A stretch of 64,000 bases of DNA from Amoebophrya sp. A120 (lineage: Eukaryota > Sar > Dinophyceae > Syndiniales > Amoebophryaceae). The notes under the pieces were generated by a model, which had not been told where the DNA came from, did no database searches, and saw only the letters and a program-made list of their open reading frames with translations. The stretch is taken from positions 1,356,722 to 1,420,721 of the forward strand of contig CAJINV010000017.1 of the NCBI GenBank assembly GCA_905178155.1, read 5' to 3'. Positions 31,209 to 41,277 of the stretch are shown here, piece by piece (within the stretch, counting starts at the first letter, position 1; each line of letters begins with the position of its first letter). A program made the translations under genes and the position numbers.

Positions 31209-33551
31209 ATGCCGGACCCCCGTAGCGTCCACGCCGCTGTCCGACTGGAGCTGGACCGGAAAAACGGCATCAACCACTTGCGGGCTGTGTTCGCGGAGCA
31301 ATTTGAGCAGAAGCTGGTGCAGAAAGGACACCGGATAAGCGTTGATGAAGATGATCATGGAGGTGGAAAATCAAAATCTGGTGCTCCGTCTGACCACATC
31401 AAGACAAGCACACCGCTTCTTCAGCCGCCCCGCGAGGCTCTGAATCGGTTTCTCTTTTCTGGCCATGAGGAGTCGCTCGCGATGGAACTTGTGGACGACT
31501 GTCCGCTGAAGTTACACAACTGGTACCCGACGGAAATTGAGAAGCAGCGGCAAAACTACGCACACTGGCGCACGGGGATGAGGAAATGGCTGCATCAGGT
31601 CGTACCAGACCAGCTGGGGAACGACTTGGATGTGCCTGGTCTTCAGAAGCAACCAGGCGCCGACACATTTACTTCTGAGCCAGCCAGTGAAGATAGGGTA
31701 GTCTCGCGTGCACGTGGCAGACCTGAGTTTGCGCACGTGTCAGATGCGACTTGGGAGTTACTGCTGCAGGATGAGGAAGAGGAAGTCGAAAGCGTGAAGC
31801 AGGCTGAGGCGACGCCCAGTTGTGGTACAGCTACTACTCCCAATCGGTCAACACCCGATGAGCCAGGAGCTTGCTCATCACGCAGTGACACAGCCACGTC
31901 AAGTCGGGGCGACGGCGACCCCGAAGTAGCTTTGGGGAACGAGGACGAGGACCAGTCAGTATCAGCGTCTTCTGGTTCTAGCGAGGAGATGAACCAGGAG
32001 CAAGAAAACTTGAGGCATGTTAGCCCAGATGAGGACTCACGACGCAACCACACTTCTGAGAACGAGAAGCCCAAGCTGCCCTCTCAGCGACTTACAGTTT
32101 CGCCCAACCAGCTCCGGTCTGCCAGCCGGGAGATCGTCGGGCCGATTGTATTGCCGATTGCAAGGGAGATAGCAAAGGAAATGAGAGAGCTGAGGGATCA
32201 AGCGCTTTTTTGCGTGAAGGAAAGCAATCTGAAAAATCTTCCCCGTTCTCATGGACAAGAAGATGATCATGATCTCCTAACCGTCGACGTCCAGCCAAAC
32301 CCGGAGAAGAAAATTTACGTCATGCGAGCTGGTGACGAGGAAATTACTTTATCTGAGTGGGCCTTGCAGAAGCTCTCCAAGCTGTACCATGAAGAATGTG
32401 ATCGGACGAATGGCAAGGGAAGCAAAGGCGTAGGCGTACTAGCGAGTGAAGTAGATACAGGCTCAGCCGCGCCCCCGTCGGCTCTGGTTGATCATCGAAG
32501 CATAGATTTCTACACGGCGGCCTTCTGCTGTGCTCTACGCTATTCCGCCCTGGGAGGCAAGGAACAGGTCGACGGTGCCGGTCTGCAAGCGGCGATGCCC
32601 CAGAAGGTTTTTGACGTCTTACCGTGGCAGGTGCGGGAATGTTTCGCCAGCCCGTTTAACGTGTCTAAGGCGCCGCCACGGCAAGTGAGAAAAGAGGAAG
32701 CTTCGGCGAGTTCTACAGCTCTTGTAGTGTCAACGAGCGCGGCATCATCACGGGATGACGGAGTCGCCGTGCTCGCCGAGAGCACTAGCGGGTCTCCTGC
32801 TGAGCCGTTGACTGTGCTAGATTCTAATTCGCCAACAAGAAGCTCAACGTCGGACCTTGAAACTGTGGCTCCTGCAGCCAAGCGACGAAAAGTACTGGAC
32901 GATCCCGCTGTGAAAATTCTAGCCGATAGCACAGCTAACGGCTTAATATCAAAACCCAAGCAACACCCAACAAGAACATACAACGCGTACTGCAGCTTCT
33001 TCGAGGAGGACAAGCTTTTCGGGTCTTCTGGCAGTTTCTTCGATTTCATCACCACAGTCGTGCCTCCGGTGCGAGGAGAAGGTGCAGGAGCAGCAGCTCC
33101 ATTTGTAATCGAAAAGGAAGACAATAGCGGCGCTCCCTACTTTTTCGAAGTGAACCCGCCATTTGACGTCGACGTGATCCACCGAGTTCTAACGGCGATA
33201 GAGCGAACACTTTCATCTTCACAAAGAAATAGTGTTGATGCGAATAAAGATAGCAGCACTTCTAAACAAGCGACCTTCCTCCTCATCGTCCCCGAGTGGC
33301 TGCAGCAGGGAACCTTTCGCAAAAACAGTCCGATCGACCGGATTTTGAGTTCCAAATTTCTGAGGGCGACGGTGGTGAAGAAGCCACACAAACACAAGTA
33401 TGTCAAGGGCCGTTGCTGGCATTGGAAGAAAATGGAAAATGGGCCGCCGCTCTCGCCGGGCGTGTCCAAAAGCCGGGCCACGCTGTTGAGCAATTTTATG
33501 GAGAATGAGGAAGCGGAAGAATTGATGGCGAAAATCGCACGAGAATGGTGA
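31209..33551 (+). CDS. PCIF1/CAPAM-like cap-specific adenosine N6-methyltransferase
   Basis: Intronless 780-residue protein. The C-terminal half matches PCIF1: RYSALGGKEQVDGAGLQAAM, VLPWQVRECFASPFN, YCSFFEEDKLFGSSGSFFDF, the catalytic motif NPPF (about 649-652) in FFEVNPPFDVDVIHRVLTAI, then TFLLIVPEWLQ and HKHKYVKGRCWHW. PCIF1 methylates N6 of 2'-O-methyladenosine at the first transcribed position of capped mRNA. The N-terminal part (RLELDRKNGINHLRAVFAEQF, DCPLKLHNWYPTEIEKQR, YAHWRTGMRKWL) resembles the helical region of the family. I see no WW domain, so binding to the Pol II tail may be absent. Two long Ser/Asp/Glu inserts (about 150-300 and 490-600) split the protein. The NPPF motif is intact, so catalysis is expected. 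Confidence 0.85.
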   Translation: MPDPRSVHAAVRLELDRKNGINHLRAVFAEQFEQKLVQKGHRISVDEDDHGGGKSKSGAPSDHIKTSTPLLQPPREALNRFLFSGHEESLAMELVDDCPLKLHNWYPTEIEKQRQNYAHWRTGMRKWLHQVVPDQLGNDLDVPGLQKQPGADTFTSEPASEDRVVSRARGRPEFAHVSDATWELLLQDEEEEVESVKQAEATPSCGTATTPNRSTPDEPGACSSRSDTATSSRGDGDPEVALGNEDEDQSVSASSGSSEEMNQEQENLRHVSPDEDSRRNHTSENEKPKLPSQRLTVSPNQLRSASREIVGPIVLPIAREIAKEMRELRDQALFCVKESNLKNLPRSHGQEDDHDLLTVDVQPNPEKKIYVMRAGDEEITLSEWALQKLSKLYHEECDRTNGKGSKGVGVLASEVDTGSAAPPSALVDHRSIDFYTAAFCCALRYSALGGKEQVDGAGLQAAMPQKVFDVLPWQVRECFASPFNVSKAPPRQVRKEEASASSTALVVSTSAASSRDDGVAVLAESTSGSPAEPLTVLDSNSPTRSSTSDLETVAPAAKRRKVLDDPAVKILADSTANGLISKPKQHPTRTYNAYCSFFEEDKLFGSSGSFFDFITTVVPPVRGEGAGAAAPFVIEKEDNSGAPYFFEVNPPFDVDVIHRVLTAIERTLSSSQRNSVDANKDSSTSKQATFLLIVPEWLQQGTFRKNSPIDRILSSKFLRATVVKKPHKHKYVKGRCWHWKKMENGPPLSPGVSKSRATLLSNFMENEEAEELMAKIAREW

Positions 33552-34151
33552 CGCTTCACATACTACGCATGGCTTGACTCAGATTCATACAGCGACAGAA
33601 CTAAAGGAATTGACGATTATGCTGGGCTGTGGGTGAAAAAAGCCACCATCTAGTAAGTACTTCACAAGGACAACAAAACAGCGACTAAGATTTTCCTGAT
33701 ATTCTCGCAGTTATCGACGACGCTCATTCTATCGCCTTGCTTTCTGGGCAAGTCCTTGCCAAATCGTATTGCCACTCATCGTTCGAGTTCGAGAACAAAA
33801 ATAAAGACCACTGCGGAGCTACGCGGCTGTGCATCGGACTTTGAGAAGAGAGTTGTGAATTTCATCTCACCCTGAGGACCGACGAGCGAATGTGATTTAT
33901 TTCGTGACCTTCTTGTGATCATTATTTGGATCCGTGGCGGTTCCTCGTCTTGGTCGTGTCGTTACTTTCAGTTCGTGGTGACTCGTTGCTGCTCTACTTT
34001 TTATCGGTCGTGACATTCTGATTTCCCCTTCCACCATAGCGTAGTAGTTTACGAACAGCAGCACCACTGGTAATCGTCATCTTCCCAATCTTTACGTTTG
34101 ATTGATATTTATTTTTTCGTTTCAAGTTCCTCTGTCGACCCCAGGCCCAAA
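33552..34151. other. Intergenic stretch, nothing recognised
   Basis: About 0.6 kb; 3' flank of PCIF1-like gene and leader of the next. No feature recognised. Confidence 0.5.
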
Positions 34152-37100
34152 ATGACGACCCGTTCCGTGGAGCTGAACCGAAAAATGAACCAATGGCTAG
34201 TGAACATTCAAAAGGCAAAAAAGGAGCAGGAAGAAAGGTCAAGGTCACCCGCAGCTCCTGTATTGAACTCGCAACAACAAAACGTCGCATCAACCGGGAC
34301 AATCGATGGTGGTACTTCTGCAACGGCGGTAGTTTTGCAGCAGTCGCGCGAGGTAAAACAGCAAGGACCATCGTCCCCCGGCGTCGACGCAGTGAAGTCC
34401 CTGATGTTGAACAAAGGGCGTTTCGCCGAGGGTGAGCAAGTGCGAGAATCCGTTGAAATCGCCGGTGGCGAGGAAGATGATATGAATTTCTACCGACCAA
34501 CCGGAGCTGCGACATCATCCGTCTCTATTCGGGATTCGCGAGAATCCGAGTTTTTCTACCGCCCGACCGGCGCAACTGCATCTACTTCAGCGCCGTCGCG
34601 TAGGAGCGGATCGCTGCAAGATCAAAGCTTCTACCGACCGACTGACAGAGTGACAACTGGGGCAACATCCAGAACTTCCGACACGGCAATCAACGCCACA
34701 GACACTGCGATGAGAAAATCTAGCGCCGCGGTGGTTGCGAAGAAGGGTCTGAGCGTCAACTCCACGAAGCCGGGCAGGTACACAGAGTATGAGCAAGCGA
34801 AAGAAAAGGAGGCGGAGATGAAGAGAGCCCCCGCAGGTGATTCCCCTGGAGTAGCACGGGAACAAGACTACAATCTCGTTCTCCCGTTCGAGCAGCCGTG
34901 GAAACCGAATCTGAGGCAAACCAGAAGAAACTCCGCGAACCGGATTCTGAACATGCAGCAACGGGAGATCTTCGACAAAACGTCCACTTCCTCCGCAATC
35001 GCAACTGGAATTGTGGCTGGCTTGGATGGAAGTTCAGCATCACCTCCTGCCTCGGGAGAACTTGTTTCACCGCCGGCAGCAGCAGGAAGTGGCGCCGCCG
35101 CCGCTCTGTTCTACCAGCCAACAGCTGCACCAGGAACTACTAGCTCTGTCGCTGGTACGCTGAACTCGAAGGAAGGCGTAGGGATAGACGTAGAACAGAC
35201 TAAAAACGATGATGTTGGCGACTTGCGCAGATCGCTAGCGGACATCTTGCTTGATGTGCAGCACATGCGGTCGAGCGTGGACAAACGGAAGGAGGAGCTG
35301 AGCAACCACCGGCAATCACAACGAGCGGCTTCGCGGGCCAGCAGTCGGAGGAGGAGTGCGAACGACGAAGAGGCAGAAAGGGCGACCAGTGTGGTTGCGG
35401 TGGGGGCGAGGGGGTACAGCTTATAGATGCAGTGTGTCACCAGAAGACACATGTAAAAATGCGCATGCACGTTATATCTCATCCATCCTCCTCGATTGTC
35501 AATACTACTTTACATCAAACATCTCGCCTCCACTTCTATGTTGTTCTTGTTTTCTCAGGTACTACAGTCGCAAGGTGGAAACGCTGTTCGACCGGGTCGA
35601 TTGGGCGAAGCTTGGTCTAGCACTCAACTTATCCGACTGGCTGGGCGACTTTGTGATGCAGAGCAGCGAACGGAACCGCAAGAACAGCGTGCTGACGAGG
35701 TTGTTGTCCGCCTTCCGGACGAAACTGGTGAAAAAACTGGTGTTCGGCACGAGTACCGCGCCGGATCCGTCTGCGTCCTCCTCTTCCTCCTCGAAAAGCC
35801 TGATCAGTTTGAAGAACGCAGCGTACGAAATCGTGGAGAGAGCGCAAGTGCGGATGGTCTTGGGCGAGGAAGAAGATTTGCCAGGGCTGATGGACGAAAT
35901 AAACCTGGAGGAAAAATTTGAAAACTACGCAGCAATTGGCGGGTCCACTTCGAGCAGTTATTTCGATTACGACCGGCAGAAGCAAAACGCGATGTCCCGC
36001 TCGGTTGATTTCCTTTCCCGCTATCTTTTCGACTGCAAGGAGGCCGTGCGGCCGGTGCTGCGGGTTTCACTCCGTGCGCTGATGATGACGAGGCCATTTA
36101 CGAATGAAGAGCTGCGGAAGGTATAGAAGAAATTGAATTTGATGGCTTTCATGCGGGTGTGTTGTGTCTGATTCAGATTCTTGGTTCTAGAGTAGATAAA
36201 AGCATGATGGAAAGTGCGACGTTTTCTTCCACTCATTATGCATCATACAAAACACAACGTCAACTCCAGACGATGGGCAAGCTGCAGAGCAGTGGGGATG
36301 TTCCCTGGATATCTGACGAGCTGAGCAAAATCGCCGTCGACCGCGCGACCGGGATTCTCGAGATGGTCCGACTACATGACATTGACGGGATGACAAGCCC
36401 AAGCCCTGGTGGAGTTTCTCCGCCCGGGAAAAGCGCGGCCAACATGCTCCAGTCTAGAGCCGAAATCCGGAAATTCGTTCCAGATTTCCCGGAAAGAGGA
36501 GAGGGTGGAGATGCTACCGCTAGCAACGCCGGCTCTCTGCAGTACTTCGAAGACTACGCCGCAGAGCTCAAAGCAGCCGCCGAAGCGGTGAAGGCGGACC
36601 CAAAACTGCAGGAGCAGATGTGCAACTCCCCAACAAATGTTCGTGGGTCGTACATCGAGACTCTCCGGGAGCAACTGAGAAACGAGCAAAACCTGAAAGA
36701 GGAGAAGGAACGGAAGCAGAGCAAACTCACCCTGTCCGCGGAGGATGAGCAAGAAGCTTTGGATGCGGAGGTTCGGAAGAGAAGCAAGAACTACGAGTAC
36801 CGACGATCGTTTGAAGAGAAGGTCGCGGAATTCTACCTGGAAAAGATGCATCTGCGGGAGCCGGTACCACGATCAGCCAGCCGGTCAAATTACCGGTCGA
36901 AGTCGACGGAAAGAGGCGGTGGTGGGGGTGGACCTCTTTCAACCCGGAGCTCCAAACAGTCGTCGGCTTTCGGGATGAACAATCCGAAGAGCCCCCCGGC
37001 GGACACTGCCGAACTGTTTGGGAAGTTTTCCCTCGAAGATCTCCTCGCTACGAAGCAAGTTGAGGACGACGAAGTGTTGAACCTCGCCGCAGAAGACAAA

Positions 37101-40100
37101 ATCCGGTTCGTCAGTCGGTTCGGGCTGGCGTTAGTCCGGGGGGAGAAAACGGGGAAGATGAAACAACAACAAGCGAACGAGGAAGCAAACGCGAACACCT
37201 CCTCTGGAGGTCAAGGAAATCAATCTCAAACTACCCGGCGCATTACGACCGGCATAGCGGATGAGCTGTTTGACAATTTTTGGAACAACCCGGAGCAGTG
37301 GGCGTTTTTGGAAAAGGTCCGGTCCGCCGGCGCAGACGCACTGCAGCACATGTTGCAGGGATTTCTCGTGTCCGTCGACCTACCGGAAGACATCGTTGAC
37401 ATCCAGCACAGTAACGAACTCTCGAAATTTTTCAAAAAGTTCCAAGCGACCATGCCGCGGAGGGGGCACAGTACGGAGATGCTGAAAAAGCACTTTGTGA
37501 ACAACAGAAAGTTCGGCACGTCGCAATCGCCGAGCACAGGGAATAGGAATATTAGCAAATCCCGGAGCCCGAACCGCACCGCAAACCAGAAAACACTCCA
37601 GGATTTATCCGGATCGAGTAAAGATTTCAAAAACACAGACGTGCGGTTCCAAGTGTTGTCGCCCAGACGCCAGAACCGCTTTGAAAGTCGAGAAGACGAC
37701 TTCGAATTTTCGCTCCGGTCCGCGACGAACAAGAATATTTTGCAGCGCGTGCAACTCCCGGTGAAACACGGATCGAGTGACTCTCACCCGGAGATCGCCA
37801 GTCAGAAGTTGATTGACCGGATTCAGCAGTTGCGCTTGGAAGAAAGTAAGAAGATCAAGATCGGCAGTGCCCACGAAGCTTCAAACGAGAGACAGGTCCT
37901 GGCTGCGGAGGCGCAGGCGCTGCTGGCGCTGGCGACGGGCGGGAAGGAGGGAGGGCCGCGGCGGGCGCTGAACAAGCCGTCGAGCAGCGCAGTAGGAAAT
38001 ACGTCTTCACCGGAGAAGAAAAAGAAGGAATCGAAACCCGGGGCAGCAGCGAGGGATCTGATTGCACGATTGAGGGCACAGTTGAAAACGAGTGATGGTG
38101 CTGCCGCAGGAGTGAAGTCTTCAGATCCGGGGAACGCCACCCGTGTGCAGCCGGACAATGACCCAAAAGCGATCGTCGACAAGAGCAAGGCTCTTGCGGG
38201 TGCAACAAAAAATGAAGCAGCCGCAGCTGCTTCCACGTTGGCTTTTCACGGTGACGCACTAACACAGGAAGGCCCGCACCCGGACACGCCTTCGGAGGAC
38301 AGCTTGCTGAGTGATGAGGAACTGCAAGAAGACGACGAGGATTTGCTAGATGAAATAGGAACGACCAAAGCTTCTCCCACGGCCAAGCGGGCAGCCAAAC
38401 AGGAGCGGAGGAAGAAGCATTTGGAGAGGAACATGCAGCAAATAACGGCAAAACGCGACCCGAACAAGCCTCCGACTGTTCTCGACACCGAAGTCGTGTT
38501 TCCGAAATTTCCTGAGAATCAATCGAAATTAGAGGATGACGACGAGTTCTACAGCCACACCAGGCGCAAGTACAAAAACCGATTTGGCCGGGACGGGACC
38601 ACGTTCGAGCAGTGGCTGAAAGAGGAGTTGGGAAGAACGTCAGCCAGGCCAGGGACAGGAACTAGAAGCACAGTTTCGTACAACTACACCATGAAATCCT
38701 CGGGAAACAAGAAAGGAGCTCGTGGTCCACAAGCTGGTAATTACGTTGCAACAACAAGAACTCAACCCATAATTTCCGTTCCCGTTCCGCCCGAGCCGCC
38801 AGGGGCCCTCGCAACTACAAGCGATAGGGAACTTTTGGAAGATGAAGCGACCAGCTACAACTTCTACGATGAACAATATCGCATCATTCCGGACCCCACG
38901 TCCTCTGGAAACGGCTTGGGTGCTGGAGCCGACTCTTCTACAATGACCTCTCAGCAGTTTCGCACTTTGCGCAAGAAAACGACGTCGTCCAGTGTGAGCA
39001 GCTCTGCAGGATTTTTTCCGACGCAACTACAGCAGGTCCCGCCTCTGATGCCGATGCTGAAAAAGACACATGGTAATAGCGGACAAGGGCAAGACGTTCT
39101 GTCCACCGACATGAAGATTCCGCTGCTCAGCTTGATCTCCGAGGAGCCAGGATCGTCTGCCAGCGGTGGCGGACAAGGAGAACAGCTACTATCCACGACT
39201 GCAGCCGCTGCGGCAAATCTGCAAAGAGCCTCCACTTTTGGCTCGCTGTACCCCAGTGGGCAGATCGAGAGTGTTATGTCCGGGGACGTGGCCGCGCTGC
39301 ATGATGTTTACGACATAACCTACGAGTTGGAGGCGAGGATACGAGCACGCGCAGCTATGAAGAGCAACAAAATTTCTACCGAGGCAGCAGCTGGTACTTC
39401 TGCTACTCTTGGCGTTGCTGCTGCATCTACTTCTTCTGCGCCACCATTACAACCGGGATCAGACGAGGTTGCTGCTTCTAGCGCGCAAAATCAAAAATCA
39501 GCCACTGAGGATCATCATGAGCAGGACGAATCAGAAATTCTCGGTGGCAGTGTGGATCTGAACGTGACAGAACCTGGCTCACCGTTGACGCCACGGCTAA
39601 ACCGAAACGGGCTTCTTGACAGCGCCGTTCGTCGAGTAGTTCCTTTTCCGGGGGCGGTTGCACCTGCAGGAGCTTCTTCGTCACCACTAGCAGCAACGCA
39701 AGACATCGATGAAATGTTGCGACAGGCGCAGAAGAGACTACGGGAGAAGGGCGTGGGCACGAATACTAGCTTCGAGGAAGAGTTGTTGCAACGCGTTGAC
39801 CCGGACCATGCACACCGCTCGTCTATAGAGGACATCACATCTTCCGAACATCAAGACATACAGGAAGCACAAACTCAGGCTCACCCCCTCCGCGCCGCCG
39901 CGCTAGCGACGGCCTTTGGCCAGAAGTTCCAAACCCCGGAAGCGCTGATTGATACGATGTTCTCCCAGAGGCAAGAGATTCTGGAACGGGTGAGGAGTGA
40001 GAAGAAGCGACAAGCAGAGCAGGTGGCGCAGGGGCAGAGGGTGAGTAGGAGTAGCGGCGCTGAGGGTGATGGTGGTGAAGAAGATCAAGACGTTGACGCG

Positions 40101-40232
40101 GAGGACCGCAAGCCGTTGGCCGTCGGCACGGACCAGAAATTGTTCGGACAGGTCGGAAGGATTTTGCGGGATCGCGCGCTGGCGAAAAGCGTGCGCGAGT
40201 TGACGGCGCATTTGGACCTTTTTGAGCAGTAA
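34152..40232 (+). CDS. Large low-complexity protein of unknown function (1959 residues)
   Basis: Three exons join in phase: 34152-35413, 35559-36120, 36177-40232; both introns are GT-AG and the second is only 56 nt. Start MTTRSVELNRKMNQWLVNIQ. Three early motifs recur around FYRPT (MNFYRPTGAATSSVS, FFYRPTGATAST, SFYRPTDRVTTG) plus a later LFYQPTAAPG, a linear repeat. The most folded-looking part is exon 2 and the start of exon 3: KVETLFDRVDWAKLGLALNL, DWLGDFVMQSSERNRKNSVL, FLSRYLFDCKEAVRPVLRVS. Another is YEYRRSFEEKVAEFYLEKMH. Long helical/charged stretches near 1280-1330 and 1860-1959 could be coiled coils. I recognise no domain. Size and composition suggest a cytoskeletal or scaffold protein, but that is speculation. 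Confidence 0.65.
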
Positions 40233-41277
40233 GGGTCGTTGGTTCTTGCAGCGACGTAGAAGATGTGAAAAGTGTCGCGTTGTGTTCTGCTTCGAAAAAG
40301 AAGAAGCAATGAAGATAAACTACTGCGAGAATAAAGTACATCAGAACTACTTCAGAATTGAGATGCCCAGCACTTGGTCGCGTCTCATCGCAGCGCGGTT
40401 GCGGCATCTTCACCTCCAAGAGAATACTAGAGAATTTTGCTTGATATCAATGGTGTGCGACTACAAAGAGATGGAGCACAAAAGCAGTATAATAGCAGGA
40501 ACAAATGCAAAGGCAAGCTGGCTGGAAGATATCGAAAGATTGCTGTGAAGTAGCAACAAGTCCAGTCGTTGGCTCCTGTGCCCCGGCTTGTTTGGTTCAT
40601 CTCGAATAATTTCTCCTTGCTGACAGTTTGCCTTGTACTTCTTACCGTCATGTTATCAGCATCAATCTTGTGGGTGGTCTGGGAGTGGTTGTCATTCTCT
40701 CACTTGGTTAAGTGGACGAGGTCGCGACGTGCTCTCAAGCGATGTGTCAATTGTCAAGATGAGGAGAAGGACGAGAACCTTGTAGAGCTGCTGATGTTCT
40801 TCAGTCGCGTGAAAGAGTATTATTGAAAGATACGGTTTTGTATTTTGGTTGTGTCAAGCAGCTGTGCCAGAACTACGGTAAGACCCCAGAAATGCTCGTC
40901 CTGCTTGTTTAGCGATTTCATCCACTGTTTGCAAATTAAGAGTAGGTTTTCTTCTCGGCGCACACACAACATCTTTCTACCTTCGAAAGGACCACGAACA
41001 AGAAGTACACCGATGAAGTCTTTCCAAGAAGTTTATTTCCAGAGCGTCAGAGAGTCTCAATGGATCCGAAGTTACAACGCTGCACTGGAGCTACACAAAC
41101 GATTAACCGAACATGAAAGTGCCAAGCCAAGCGAAAGGAAAATGGACCTGCCTCCCGCCAGGTCACGACTAACAAGGCTGCAGCATGACAAGCGCAGGAC
41201 TTCTGTCTAGCAGCGTCGTTCTTGTTCTTCCTGTGACCGTCCGTGTCCGAGGACCACCACCGTGAACCGTCCGTAAG
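40233..41277. other. Spacer upstream of RAD21 with a candidate short ORF
   Basis: About 1 kb. A frame at 40569-40826 encodes a hydrophobic segment but lacks an ATG before it. One ATG-initiated short ORF is listed separately. No RNA gene or repeat seen. Confidence 0.45.
41013..41210 (+). CDS. Candidate 65-residue ORF upstream of RAD21
   Basis: ATG-initiated; begins MKSFQEVYFQSVRESQWIRS and ends in a basic tail LTRLQHDKRRTSV. Composition is protein-like but no family is recognised. It ends 68 bp before the RAD21 ATG, so it may be an upstream ORF in the RAD21 leader, a small gene or chance. Confidence 0.22.
   Translation: MKSFQEVYFQSVRESQWIRSYNAALELHKRLTEHESAKPSERKMDLPPARSRLTRLQHDKRRTSV

Noticed and set aside
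40569-40826. Possible small membrane protein (hydrophobic run SLLTVCLVLLTVMLSASILW)
   Set aside because: No ATG precedes the hydrophobic stretch in frame, and no neighbouring exon could be joined.
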